64,000 bases of DNA from Diphasiastrum complanatum (taxonomy: Eukaryota; Streptophyta; Lycopodiopsida; Lycopodiales; Lycopodiaceae). Location: assembly GCA_029204225.1 (NCBI GenBank), contig CM055109.1, forward strand, positions 34,856,496-34,920,495, in the 5' to 3' direction. The position numbers were made by a program, and so were the translations under genes. The notes below the pieces were generated by a model. That model did not search any database and had not been told where the DNA came from. It saw only the letters and a list, made by a program, of their open reading frames with translations. This document shows, piece after piece, positions 12,144 to 24,372 of this stretch (the first letter of the stretch is position 1; every line of letters starts with the position of its first letter).

Positions 12144-13760
12144 ATACAATTGGCCGGCAATCAGCTGATAAGGTCTAGCTTTCAAGATCAATTTCCGCTG
12201 ATCCGCCTTTGGTAGTGATTTGTTTGGTTGGCCCCGCATTAGATATTCTATAATGTCGACAGCCCATTCTGGTACTGTGTCCACGTAAAATACGGTAGCA
12301 TCAGCCAGCTCATCGTCGGGTTGGGTTGCAACCTCCTTTCCCTTGATTCGCAACACATGATCAGCCATATAGTGTTGTTTTCCCTTGCGGACTACTATCC
12401 AAAAATCAAACTCCAACAACAGAAGTACCCATCTGGTGATTCTCTCTGTGTTGCAAGTTTTGTTAACAAGATAGAGCAAGGGTTGATGGTCCGTATAAAA
12501 AGCAAAATGTGTGGCCATCAAGTAGTGTCAAAATTTCTTAACCGCATAGATCATCGCCAGTGCTTCCCGCTCTGTGGTTCAATAATTCATTTCTGTATCA
12601 CTGAGCTATTGGCTTGCAAATCGGATTGGAAAATCCTTTTTGTGTTCTCCTGGCTAGGTTAAGACTGCTCCAACTGCATACTTTGATGCGTCCGTATGCA
12701 CATGAAACTCAATGGACCAATTGGGTGGACGTAAGATTGGTGCTGAAACCAATGCATCTTTAAGCTTTTGGAAAGCCTTTAGGGCTTTCTCGTTCCAATG
12801 TGGATCCGTTGTGAGTTTGTAAATTGGTTGGACTAACTCCGCAAAATCTAGAATGAAGATCCTATAATAGTTAGCATGACCCATGAAGACTTAGACTTCG
12901 CGGATCATCCCTAGTGGTGGTAGATCAACAATGATCCTGATCATCCCTAGTGGTGGTAGATCAACAATGATCTGTGACGATCCCATGTCTAGATACTATA
13001 TGGCCAAGAATCAAGCCATGTGTAGCCCAAAATTGACATATTTCTAGATTTAAGGAGATCTGAAAATTGTGACATTTTTGTAGCACCTTCTCCAAATTGG
13101 ATGAGTGTTCTGAGTTTGGTCCATGCATGCACAGATCGTCCAAGAAACTTTCCAAATTTTTTTGCAAATACTCTTTGAATGCCGCCTGCATGACATGTTG
13201 GAAAGTGCTTGGGGCATTGCAAATTCCGAATGGCATCACCTTATAGGCTTAGGTTCCCCATGCCGTGGTGAATGCTATCTTATGCTGGTCTTGGGGTGCT
13301 ATCTTTACCTGGTTGTAACCACTGAGCCATCTAAAAAATTGTAGGCTTTGGCACCAGCTACTCTGTCAAGGACACTTTTTGTAAAGGGTAAAGGAAAATG
13401 ATCTTTTTTGGTAACTGCATTTAGCACTTTTAGATTCACACAGATTCGCATTTTGCCATTTTTCTAGGTACTATAACTATTGGCGATACCCATTCCATGT
13501 GCTTGATTTCATAAATGAAATCTGCATCCAACAACTTTTGCAACTCCTGTTTGATCAGTTCCGTGTAGTTCGGGTTGTAGTGGTAGTAACGACTCACCTT
13601 GGGGACTACTCCATCCACCAAGGGTATGGTGTGTTGGACTACTATTGGCGGAATGCCCTTCAGATCGCTGTAACTCCAGGCAAAACAGTCCTTATACTCC
13701 ACCAACAATGATCGTAGTCTCTTGAATTGTGTGGGCGTTAACTGCCCTCCCACATGCACT
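12144..13760 (-). pseudogene. Ty3/gypsy reverse transcriptase and RNase H, degenerate
   Basis: Minus-strand gypsy pol. RT starts near 13760 (LRSLLVEYKDCFAWSYSDL; WVSPIVIVPRK), continues through MPFGICNAPSTFQ with an FLDD catalytic box (13239-12961) and GHANYYR, then RNase H (HVHTDASKYAVGAVL, FAFYTDHQPLLYL). It stops mid-domain at about 12143 (AGQLYLHSC), where the copia LTR remnant begins; no integrase follows in the window. In-frame stops include TAG at 12656-12654 and 12608-12606, and TGA near 12535. A 36 bp exact duplication (12903-12938 and 12939-12974) adds 12 codons within the connection region. The element is dead. Confidence 0.88.
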
Positions 13761-16520
13761 ATCTTTTTTCCTTCACCTGGCTCGGCAAGGTTTATTGGCT
13801 GTGTTCACACAAGTCCCTCGAAGACTTGTTCCACTGGTGCCTAATTTTGATCAGGCTCTTACTAGGCTTGCGGCATCATAATTACCACGTCATCCAAGGT
13901 ATAAATCTTGAAGGTTTCAGGCATCTCGTGAACTAATGCTCGCCGAGATTCCTCCTTCAGCATATTGATCTTAGCCTGACTGGTCATCTTTTGGTGTCAT
14001 CTGAGTAGAGGATGATGCTGTATCTGAGTCCATCTTGATTGACTTCAAGGAATCCAACACCTTCTTTTTGTCCTTTTTTGTCATATTGGTGGATTCATTC
14101 TTGTTGTCTTTCATCAAACTGGTGTGACATTCGCCTCGTGGTTGCAAATGTCAATATCCATTGTAGCTATAGCCTCTTTGGGTAGATCACTCCATCGGAC
14201 CACCTGGTTGTAGCGTTGCTTCAACTAATTCTTCTTGTTCACAGGTGCTCTTGGTGGATCGATCATTGAGACTTTCGCCATAGCAGACTTTTGCGGCGGT
14301 TGAGCTGGTACTTTCTTGATTCCGTAACGATCTGGGTCCATGTATTGTAGGACCTGCTCATCAGTCAGCTCAGTCTCCTTATTATAAGTTAGAGCATGTT
14401 TCCAAGGAACTAAATCATCGTCTACTGGGTTCTCAATAGGCTCCGTTGACAGCCATGCTACGTTTATCATATTCACCCCAAATGTGATTGGTGTGTCCAT
14501 AGTGTAACACTTGGGTGAAGATGTGTTGGGTTTAGGATCTGATTCATATTGACATGCTCGGCAGTCAATAGTTGCTAATGCATCCATCCATCTCACGATA
14601 TTCGTCTCTGAATCATAGTGACCACCCTTGGCTGGCCTTGGGTGATCAATCATGTGATCTATCAAGGATGATCCGTCATCAGCTTTGGGTGCAATAGGTT
14701 TCATTGCCCATGTGGTTGGATCAACCTTTACATCCTGCTCTCTATTCTCAAAGGCGAGTTTTCTTGTACCCCAGTTGTGTACTACTTGTGCAGTCCTCAA
14801 CCATGGTCTTCCTAGTAAAACACGATATGCAGTTGAAGATTCAGGTATATCCATGACTACAAAAGTGATCACAAACTGCATGCCTGCTATTTTTATGGGG
14901 ATATCGGCAACCACACCCTTTGGTTCTACACAGGATTGATCCACTAGCTTGATGGCGAATCTTGCTAGCTTCAACCCTTGTAAACCCCACTTTTCATACA
15001 GAGTAGTGGAGATCAAATTGACACCTGATCCCCCATCTACTGCTGCTATCTCGTCCTCGTATCTCTTGTGTTTGATTGGCAGGGTGATGTTTTGTTCCTC
15101 ACTTTCCCACGCTGCCCCGATATGGAGGACGTTACTTGTTTCTTCATAATTCATACAATATATGGGCTCAGGCGCTACTGGCTCCTTGTCCGTTTTGGCC
15201 CATTCAGCCAAAAGGCTTTTAGCTTGTGGCGCAATCCGCCGTAATTTTTCGAGAGGTAAACTAACACGGCTCGCCAATAAGATTGTGAGCCTTTCAGTGC
15301 GTGGTTCCTCGGGCTCCACCATGTGAAAAGGTGATTCATGACGATGCAACCGATCGTTCTGATCAGTGCGCAATGGTGAGCCTGTTTGCAGTTCTCATTT
15401 CGCCGTCAGCTGGAGGTTCTGTAGGATTGTCCATTTCTTGCTCTTTCTCCTCCGCTTGTGCTCTCTGTACCCAGTGTCGTATTTTCTGGTATTGTCTTCT
15501 TTCTTCCCTCACATTCAGATATGGCACTGAAGTTGAGGGCTGGTCATCAATGACCGATGGTGCTGGTGAGGGAGCCTCTTCCTTCCTCTTCTATGCTCGG
15601 GTAATGGCTAACACAAGAGCATGGAAATGTTGCCCTTCCGGTGGCATCCCCGCTGGAACTGTTGGCTGTTGTATTGCAACGAAGTTTAGTGGTGCACTAG
15701 TTTCAAGTCTTAATGGACAATTCTTGAAGCACTGTCCATAACCGCATTCTCAGTAGAAGGATGTATATTGTCCTTTGTAAGGACATTCCACAATTCTGTG
15801 TCCTTCGCCACATCCATAGCAACCATAATTTCTTATGTCTTGACGCTGACTTTGAGCTGCATAGGCCTCAAAATATTCATTTATGACAGGATCCATAAAT
15901 GGTTCATCCGGTCCATACCATTGTTGCTGCTCAGGTTGAGGTGATACTTGCATCTCTGGTTCCGCTGCTGTCAGATTTAAATGGGCCACTTGTTGATTGG
16001 CTGGTCGTAGTGGTGTAGGTAAGGCCATATGTTGTTGCTGATTTGGTGCGCCGTACCTCGGAGCCGTGTTTGTGCCCCTTGATGATATGGATAGGAAGTC
16101 TGATAAGGACTCCTCTTCTGTTGAACAATCCGGTGGTTAAACGGGCAAAATGTCGTATCATGCGATGTTGCATTGCATAGATGGCAAAATCTATGTGTCA
16201 GTCTCAGATTTTGCTGTAGGACTGGACATTCATTTGTTGTATGGTTTTGTATACATACTGAACACCATACATTTTCACGTTGAGGATATTGTAGCTGGGT
16301 TGGTTCCGGTACATGTGGCATTGTTGCTACAGCTCCTTGTAAGGCTTTCAGTTTCTGATCAAATTGCGCCGTAAGTTGCTCCATCTGTCGTTTTTGTAGT
16401 TTTGTCATTTGATCCAACATCAGTTCTATGGATAGAGCGGATGCGTTTGATGATGATGATGCTATCGAGGGAGAAGGAGTTTGGGTGGATGGATATTTGT
16501 CGTCAGATCCCTCATCCTCC
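13761..16520 (-). pseudogene. Ty3/gypsy gag C-terminal part and protease region
   Basis: Upstream half of the same minus-strand gypsy element. The gag C-terminal part (16520-15750) has three zinc-knuckle-like motifs: CSVCIQNHTTNEC, CHLCNATSHDTTFC and CYGCGEGHRIVEC. The first and third have three residues, not four, before His. The frame 15373-14225 is open and contains the retropepsin site AVDGGSGVNLIS followed by LLGRPWLRTAQ. The linker to RT (14224-13761) carries several stops. The N-terminal gag domain is absent here, but a gag domain of matching style lies in opposite orientation at 16974-17600. Confidence 0.85.
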
Positions 16521-16529
16521 TCCCTGATG

Positions 16530-16973
16530 GCATCGTCCAGTAAGAACTCTCACAGACCATTTCAATCGATTCAGAATGTCAGTTTCCATCAGTGAAGAAG
16601 CCTGCGAGATTTAGTATAGAGATTTGGTGAAGATCAAGCCAAAATAGTGGTTTTGAACCCTCGCATATAGTAAAATTTTCACTTAGTATGAGAGTTAACT
16701 CTTGTAGAGAATTTCAGAGTCATCTGATCCAGATTCAGCTATTGTCATCCTTGTGAGAGTTACTTCCCAAGGATCTGAGAGATATCAAGGTTTTTTACCT
16801 ACAAAACAACTAACGAACCCTCGCACAAGAGAACCCTCGCAGACTAGATCAGTGGAAAGATCTGCACCAGATCCAGCTACTGTCAAAATATTAGGTTCAT
16901 CAGTGCAAGGAGTAAAAAGTTATCAAGGAAAAACCACCGTACAAGGCCTAAATTTCACTTCCGGCCGATCAGA
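16530..16973. mobile_element. LTR or leader-like sequence with TGCGAG/CTCGCA motifs
   Basis: This stretch holds many copies of CTCTCGCA/GAACCCTCGCA and their reverse complement, the same words as at 6660-6935 and 17655-17910. Two related blocks with GATCCAGATTCAGCTA (16728) and GATCCAGCTACTGTC (16870) suggest an internal duplication. It is most simply part of an LTR or untranslated leader of the gypsy family on either side. No terminal TG...CA pair or primer site could be fixed. Confidence 0.4.
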
Positions 16974-17610
16974 TTGATCAGATCCTTAAGATCCAGACTG
17001 CATCCCACTGTACAAGCAAGATCCAACTACTTTGGATCCCACCGTCAGACGAATCTAAGATCTGGACGATCAGTAGCAAGAAGGACAGCAAATCAAACAC
17101 AACACCTTCCCAGATTAGCAGTTGCACAACAAGAGGCAAAATCGGAACCAGCACCAATGGATCCAATAGGCCAACTCGTACATGTGGCTCCCTTGCAAGC
17201 AGTCCGGAGAGCACCATGGATGGAAATACCAAAATACGACGGATCATCAGATCCCATCTGCTTCCTCCAGATCTACGAACAAGCTTGTGAAATCTATGGT
17301 GAACGGACATCTGCAGAAAAGTTGATGTTGTTCTCCATGTCCTTATTAGTAGTGGCTCAGGATTGGTTTTTCAACCTGTCAGAGGAAGAAAAATCTACCT
17401 GGAAAGCAGTTAAAATGGCCCTCATCACGTGCTTTAAACCAAGGAAATTCTTAGAAGACCCGTTTCTCCCGCTGAGCAAAGTCAAGCTGGGAAAACGAAA
17501 AAGGGTCAAGGACTATATTGAACGAGTCAAACATCTACGATCCGAGTGCAGTGCAACCCTAACTCCCGATCATGCGGTGATCATGTGGTTCCTGGATCTT
17601 CACTTTTTAG
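16974..17610 (+). pseudogene. Ty3/gypsy gag capsid domain, plus strand, truncated
   Basis: The plus-strand frame contains a typical Retrotrans_gag domain: a start region with YDGSSDPICFLQIYEQ, then AQDWFFNLSEEEKSTWKAV and FLPLSKVKLGKRKRVKDYI. It loses gag similarity after ...TPDHAVIMWFLDLHF, at about 17605, where LTR-like sequence resumes. It has no zinc knuckle or pol downstream. The minus-strand element at 12144-16520 has exactly the gag half missing here, so both may derive from one family rearranged by inversion or nested insertion. Confidence 0.8.
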
Positions 17611-17654
17611 TGATTTTTTTAGCACTTAAACCCAATTTTCTGCTCATTGGAATC

Positions 17655-17910
17655 AAACTAACTCTCGCAGGCTCTTCTGTGTCCTAGTCTCACTGAGATG
17701 GAACTTTAGAGGGCTCTGCGAGTGTTCTTGACCACTAGAACTGAAAATTTTAGTGTCTGCAAGGGTTCTCTGATACTTTTTTGCCCTTTTTTTTTCACTG
17801 AGAACTCTCGCACAGGCACTTAGATATCAACCTAGCTCTTGCAAGCTTCTCTATGTCCTGGTGTCACTGAGATGGAACTTCAGAGGGCTCTGCGAGAGTT
17901 CTGGTGAAGG
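17655..17910 (+). repeat. Direct repeat of about 65 bp in LTR-like sequence
   Basis: Two copies, roughly 17657-17725 and 17834-17903, share AACT/AGCTCTYGCA...TCTGTGTCCT...CACTGAGATGGAACTT and end in GAGGGCTCTGCGAG. They are about 178 bp apart and differ at a handful of positions. They belong to the same TGCGAG-motif sequence family as 6660-6935. Confidence 0.55.
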
Positions 17911-17922
17911 TTTGTATTTTTT

Positions 17923-18380
17923 TTATTTCTCAAGGGAGGAATGGCTAGGGTTGGTGCTAGCGGGACTGGTATGTACGTGGATGTGAGATGAGGTAGGGGA
18001 TGTAGTGAAGATCAACGACTTTTGGCTAGCCTCCAGTTGTGCAATCATGTTTTTGGAGGGTGGTTGGGATGGACCAGCTGGTTGGGTAGAGCAGAGAGGG
18101 GATTGGATGCCTAGATTCTCTAGGTGGGCTATGACAAGGGTTGTGAGGAGACCATCGTAGGTGATCTTATTTGGGCATTTGAAAGTAGCTTGCAATTTCT
18201 TTATCAGAACTAAAGCTCAATCATAGATGGTGTTGGAGCCATCCATCATGGTCACCATGGCCACGGTCACCTTGGATACACAGAGTGGGCAATGTGAACT
18301 CACAAGAATGGTGGTAGATAGAAAATCTCTTGCCTCATCTGGACCACAAAATTGTCATGTGTGAGGGGCACCTGCATGTT
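17923..18380. other. Sequence without recognised function
   Basis: A minus-strand open frame (18195-17923, Ser/Pro-rich) has no domain I recognise and no supporting context. The composition resembles untranslated or TE-derived DNA. Confidence 0.3.
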
Positions 18381-18384
18381 GGCT

Positions 18385-18456
18385 AGACCTACAATAGTCA
18401 ACACTGCAAGGCCTACAACAGTCAGAACTGCAAGGCTTACATCAGTCAGAACTGCA
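18385..18456 (+). repeat. 24 bp tandem repeat, three units
   Basis: Three head-to-tail 24 bp units (18385, 18409, 18433) share the pattern AGRCYTACAACAGTCAGAACTGCA with one to four differences. The length is a multiple of three, so a plus-strand frame runs through it as TARPTTVR-like repeats. There is no other evidence that this is translated. Confidence 0.75.
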
Positions 18457-19032
18457 AGGTGGTTGTCGGTGCGAACGGCGGTGATCTATTGCGTGGTGAG
18501 CATCGGCAAGACCATGTATAGGGACGGAGCGTGTACGAAAGGAAGTCGGCGAATGGATTGGAAATTTTCTCTCTCCTCTCTGCTAGGGAAAGTGGATGTG
18601 ATTGGGGAGGAAGATCCAGTCTACTGAGAAGTAGAGACAAGGTCGTCATTCGAGTGGAGGATGTTGGGCAGGATGAGACACTCTAATGGGCACCACTCCT
18701 TGTAACCCTTACACATTGGTCGGGGGGAGTGGAGGCATCCCAAAGTCGATGTTTCAATGCCATTCGGATAAATCAGACTGTGATTTTGAATTGGAGAGTC
18801 ATTTATAGGATGGGGAGATTGTAAGTAAGTGAAAAGGTCTGATGGAGAGTAATAGTAGTGGGCGAGTAATAGTAGTGGGCAAGTAATAGGCTTTGATGTC
18901 GAGTAATAAGATTTGGTGTAGGATGGCGACGGAAGGCTGTGGGTGAAGCAACGAGTAAACTTGGTGCTTGGGTGGCAAGAAAAGTTAGATAGAAAGTAAT
19001 AGAGATTGGCGAATAATAGCTCTGATGGCAAG

Positions 19033-19531
19033 TGTCATGTCTATGATCAGTACATATGATTCAGTATACTCCTAGTCTTGGATACACGGTACTCTAGTGA
19101 ATCAAGCTGTTAGTTATGCCATGTCATATTGGACGTGACATGAATCCTTGTGAGGCCCAGAACACACTAAATGGAGTTAGTACAAGGTTTGGGACTGGTG
19201 CATGTGTAGAGTTATCAATAGTAGTTTTATGAATAGAGGATCCAAGCATAGAGATTCTATTCTGGAGGAATCTAGGAGAGTTAGGACCTTGCATGTCTAT
19301 GTGCACAGGTGGTTCATGGTTTTTTAAGAAGAGGCCAAAGAGGCCAAACTCATCCTATTCCTCACATTTGTGGTTGGTTCATTACCAGGCTCTCACTCTA
19401 CTTTTATGCTTTGTATTCCTTGGCTTGGGGGTGAAGCTTCTAGAGTTTGATTGGATGCCTCTACTTGGTTGGGTGGTTTCTCCATAGTGTGTTTTCCATT
19501 GTGTTGCAGGATCTTGAGGAGCTTCCCTCAT
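19033..19531 (+). mobile_element. 5' LTR of a plus-strand gypsy element
   Basis: A putative LTR starts TGTCATGTCTATGATCAG at 19033 and ends before a tRNA-Met-like primer site, TGGTATCGAAGCA, at 19534. The length would be about 0.5 kb. The primer site differs slightly from the usual TGGTATCAGAGC. The start resembles the LTR starts at 24373 and 44720 (TGTCATGCCCAYGACTG), which supports the boundary but does not prove the same family. Confidence 0.5.
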
Positions 19532-20139
19532 AGTGGTATCGAAGCAAGACTTGCAAAGCTTGGAGAGGTGGTGTTTTTCATTGGAGCTTTGGTGGAGATC
19601 AACTAGTATTCTCATCCAGGTGGTGGAGGAAGAGTGCAAGTTGGTGGATCTTCCCAATTTCAATTTGCACGATCCATGTCTCTCTTAATTTCTTTAGGGT
19701 GTATGGTGAATTGTGCTAGTGAATCAATTTTGGTTGTCCTTTTGGAGCTTTTGCTTGTGTAATCTCAAAACTATTGTAGATCTGTTTTGAGTGGTTATAT
19801 GCATGTGCTCTGACTGTTACGACACAAAGCAGGATTTATGGTTGACAATTTTTATAGAGCTAAAACTTACGTAAAATTTCATAAAGTCAAAAAAATTAGT
19901 TAATGTTGCATGTTGGGCATGCTGATTGACATTAATTCAGTAGCATAAAAAAAAATTTGAAAAAACAATTGAAGTTGAAAATCCAAAAATTTTAGTTTTT
20001 TTCAGTTTCTTAATTTATCTATGTAATGTACTAAAATTAGTGAATTGACCATGCTGGAGTCAATTTCAGTCACATATTGGTCAACAGATATGAGTTAATC
20101 TCATATTAACTAATTTTAAAAATTTTCAAGAATAGATAA

Positions 20140-21951
20140 ATTGAGATGGCCAAAGAAACTTCAAATCAAGCTGCAAATCCAGGTGCACCATCTTATATGG
20201 TGATTTGTCAGCAGTTGAGTATGGCACTCAACAATATGTATAATTGTAATCAGATGAGAGACCAACAGATGGAAGTTTTGTTAAATCAAGTCAAATTGAT
20301 GTCTTCACCCAATCTCGGTTTTCAACCGAAGGTTTATTCGAGAGAGAAGAAGGAGAAGAAACCTGAACTCATTGAGGACTGACTAGCTAAGTGGAGCAGT
20401 TACTTCAACCTACACGGAGTTCCAGATGAAAAGAAAATTGAAAGTGTCATATTGTTCTTACACGACAAAGTGTCATTGTGGTGGCGAGATTTACTGGTGA
20501 AGCCAACTACTTGGGATGCGTTTGCGAAAGTTTTCAAGAAAGCTTTCTCAACTGTGGATGACGTTGACTACTACCTGAATTCCGTGAACTGTAGATTGGG
20601 TTAGACTCTTATATCCAAAAATTTATGGACTTATGAAATAGGGTTCCATCATTCGATGCAAAGTTGGCACTTTGGCAGTTTGTCCTAAGTTTGCCAACCG
20701 ATTATCAAAATGAATGCAGGCGAAATGTGCTTCAAAGCCTCGAGGATGTGTTTCAAAAAAGCATATGATTCCACAATGGTGGCTTTTAGGAAGCAATTTG
20801 CCGAATTCCAACCACTTTGAAAACCAAGACTTGGGAAAGAAACGCGGTCCAGACCAAGCAAAATATTTTGACAAATTAGATCAAGCAACGTCGGAACCCA
20901 GGAAGCCAAAGAGAAAGAGATTTAAGAGTTCTATGTATCGAGAAAAGGCTAAAAAAGAGAACTTATGTTTTGTCTATAAGAAGCCTGGGCATATGATGAA
21001 ATTTTGTCTAGAAAGAAAGAAAATGTCTGTTCATATGATTGAAATTCCTGGAGGCAATGGTAAGACTTTGGAAATTAACCTAGCAGATTGTGAGTGTGAA
21101 TGTTCTTTCAGTACTACTTCTTTCTTGCTTAATGAACTTTTCCATTTAATTGACATAGTTAAAGATCAAGAAGTGAGTATTCTATTGGACAGTGGTTCAA
21201 CTCATAATTATATTAATTCTCATCTTGTGCAAAACTCAGCTTGGAAACTGAAGCCAACAATCATAGATATAAAGTTTATCTAGCTTCAGGAGCGGAGTTG
21301 GAGACTTGGAACGTAAAAGTCCCGAAGCTCCCAGTTTTGGTGCAAGGACACATAGAATTAGTTAATTTTCATGTTTTAGACCTAGCCCGTATTGATATAA
21401 TTTTAGGTTACAAATGGTTATTTAGTAAATCGCCTTCTTTGACAATTGATTTTGAGAAACACGTTCTCACTTTCAAGGAGGATGATAAAGTAGTTACATT
21501 ATTTGGCAGTAATTTTGTACATCCGTTGGATAAGATTTCTACAATTAATGAAATGGAAGCATTGGATAATTTTGATTATGAAGTTTCTTCTATTTGTGCT
21601 ATTCCAATTGTGGATGTTCCTGAAATGAATCTAAATGGTTGTGAATTCTTAGCAATTCTTAGCTCAGTACATTTAGATCATGAACAAGCAATGAAAGAAC
21701 AGATCACAAATGAATTTAGGGATGTTTTTCTATCTGAATTATCTCATGGTTTACCACCATCTAGATCACTAGACCACATGATTGAGTTAATTCTAGTGAG
21801 TCAACTTATCTCTAAGACAACCTTATAGGTTTTTTGAGAAAGAGAAAACAAAGATTTCAAGTCAAATAGAAAACTATCTGAGGATGGGGCATATGCAACC
21901 TAGTGAATCACCACGAGGCACTCTTGTTCTTCTTAAAGCGAATAAAGATGG
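20140..21951 (+). pseudogene. Ty3/gypsy gag, protease and start of RT (plus strand)
   Basis: Starting at MAKETSNQAANPGAP (20143 or so), the frame gives a gag domain (WSSYFNLHGVPDEKKIES, WWRDLLVKPTTWDAF) and a zinc knuckle with its second Cys lost (CFVYKKPGHMMKFC). A retropepsin site follows (ILLDSGSTHNYINS, 21178-21220), then the RVP_2 tail (GYKWLFSKSPSLTID) and the RT lead-in (FRDVFLSELSHGLPPSRS). Frame changes occur at about 20600-20710 and 21240-21280, and a TGA at 20379 replaces Trp. RT stops after KANKDG at 21951, exactly where another LTR begins, so the element was interrupted by that insertion. Confidence 0.87.
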
Positions 21952-22771
21952 TGTTGGGGGTATTCCCGACGAATTGTAAATACATAATATTGGCCAATAA
22001 AATGCGTTGCGAGGGCATGGCATCCTGCACGTATAAGCCCAAAGCCCAATGAGCATGCAAGTTGAGTTGTAAATAAAATAATAGACTTGGGCCCCTTTGT
22101 AATTAAAATAAAACTTGAGGCCCAAAGTCAAGTTTAAACTTAGAGTTTACTTTTTTAGAGTTGGGTCCAATTTTGGACTCACATGAATCTTGTGATTTCC
22201 CAGATGTACTTTTTGTGGACCCTTAGATCAAGTTGGGTCCAAGATGAATGGATAGGATCAATGTAAATATTAGCCAATAGGATTTTGGGGAAGGGCCTTC
22301 CCCATTTATAAAAAGGCACCATTTGTACTCTATTTCCATGCTTAATGAGGAGGAGGAAACTCTACCACTTTTTGGAGAGAAGCACTCATTTGTTATCACT
22401 ACTTGCTAATGCTTTTGATTGTGTTTTCCATTGCTTTCTATTTTTCATGTATTTGGTTGTCTTAGTTAATGTTTCTCCATTAGCAAGCATAAGGGGCATT
22501 TGAGCTAACCTCCACTCTCACCCTCTATCTCTCTTTTTCCCTCTTCTCTACTCAATCTCTTCTAATCTCCCCTTTCCTTTCACCTACACTCATGATGAAG
22601 GTAGTTTAGAGGAGTAGAGTTAGTGGAAGTAGCATTAGCGGTGGTATAGTTAGATGAAAAGTAGGGAGCTAACTAAAAGTAGCATCTATGCATAGTTAGG
22701 TGCCTATCCAGTGAACTAACCCTTGTTGATAGGCGGGAGGGCTACTACAACAGCAGATCAAAGACCCTACA
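21952..22771 (+). mobile_element. 820 bp LTR with tRNA-Asp primer site
   Basis: The LTR starts TGTTGGGGGTATTCCCGACG and ends CCCTACA. A primer site TGGCACCGTTGCCGGGGA follows at 22773-22790; it differs by one base from the tRNA-Asp-type site used by many plant gypsy (Athila/Tat-like) elements. A TATA-like box (ATTTATAAAAAGGC, about 22303) lies within it. It begins inside the RT frame of the gypsy element to its left. No second copy of this LTR and no coding region of this element is visible in the window. Confidence 0.8.
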
Positions 22772-22790
22772 GTGGCACCGTTGCCGGGGA

Positions 22791-23256
22791 TAGGTTTTCA
22801 CTAACTAGTATAGCTGCATTTTATCTATTTCTTGTTTTTTTAGAGTAGTTTTAGGTAGATTTTTGAGAGTTAGAGTTAGTTTTCTGTATTTTTTTGTGTG
22901 TGGACTGTTCGCAGCTAGTGGAGGAGGTGTGAGAGGGTAGAGGAGGCCCTGAACAGCCTCTAAGCGCTTGAAACCCAAAGCAACCAGCCAAAAAACCCAA
23001 AAAAACACACCAATCTGCATTTTGGAGGGAAAAAGAGCCTAAAATCTCATTAGATTTCAATATCTCCAAATCCATCACAATTTTGGCCATTGCCACGTCT
23101 CTCTCAATTACTGTTACCCTTCCAAGGTCCCTTCTTGTTGCACTAATGGCAAGTTTTTTTTTTTCTCCTATCTATTTATTCAGCGTATAAAAGGCCATAC
23201 ATGGCACGTTTGCAATTTATCAAAAAAGTAACAACAACAAACTATTGCACTATCGT
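22791..23256. other. Leader of the tRNA-Asp-primed element, non-coding
   Basis: This sequence follows the primer site and should be the untranslated leader. Two overlapping minus-strand frames carry no domain. I see no gag. Confidence 0.35.
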
Positions 23257-23260
23257 CTAT

Positions 23261-23594
23261 AGAGGCTCAGTATAATTTAGCCAAGTTTGTTATTTGTCAT
23301 TTGGTTAATAAGAATGTTGATAGAATTGTACCTATTCTAGAATGCAATTACTACTTTGTATTGTGATAACCTAAGCTGTAGCCAGATCTCAAATATTCTA
23401 GTTTTCTTATGTACAGACAAAACACATAGAGGCTCAGTATAATTTAGCCAAGTTTGTTATTTGTCATTTGGTTAATAAGAATGTTGGTAGAATTGTACCT
23501 ATTCTAGAATGCAATTACTACTTTGTATTGTGATAACCTAAGTTGTAGCCAGATCTCAAATATTCTAGTTTTCTTATGTACAGACAAAACACAT
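23261..23594 (+). repeat. 167 bp tandem duplication
   Basis: Two adjacent 167 bp units start at 23261 and 23428 (AGAGGCTCAGTATAATTTAG). They differ at about two positions (GTTGATAG/GTTGGTAG and AGCTGTAG/AGTTGTAG). A third unit begins at 23595 (AGAGACAC) and diverges at once. High identity points to a recent duplication. The content is not recognisably coding. Confidence 0.9.
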
Positions 23595-23930
23595 AGAGAC
23601 ACATTATCAATTCGTGTAAGAAAAGGTGAATTCTAAGGAAATAGAGTGTGTGTAATGCTCTACTAATAATTAGGTGGCATACATTATGTCTAAGCCTTTG
23701 GAAAAGGCTAAATTTTTGTTATTTAGAGATTTGATTAGCATAGTTGAGAACAAGCTTATAATTAAGGGGGAGTGTAAGAATCAATGATAGATTATTGAGC
23801 TTGTTACCAAGATCAGCCCTTAGCCATTTTGAAACTCTTTGAGCCAACAAAATTCCATGACATTTGAATTAATAATATTACATTTTACCATTTACAAAAA
23901 TTCTATAAAATTGAAATGTTGTAAGCGCAC

Positions 23931-24344
<414 letters not shown>

Positions 24345-24372
24345 TGCTCACATTCTTCTACATCTCTCTCTG

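Noticed and set aside
14685-15741. Plus-strand frames opposite the gypsy protease region
   Set aside because: The minus strand carries the retropepsin motif and a 382-codon frame; the plus-strand frames are shadows.
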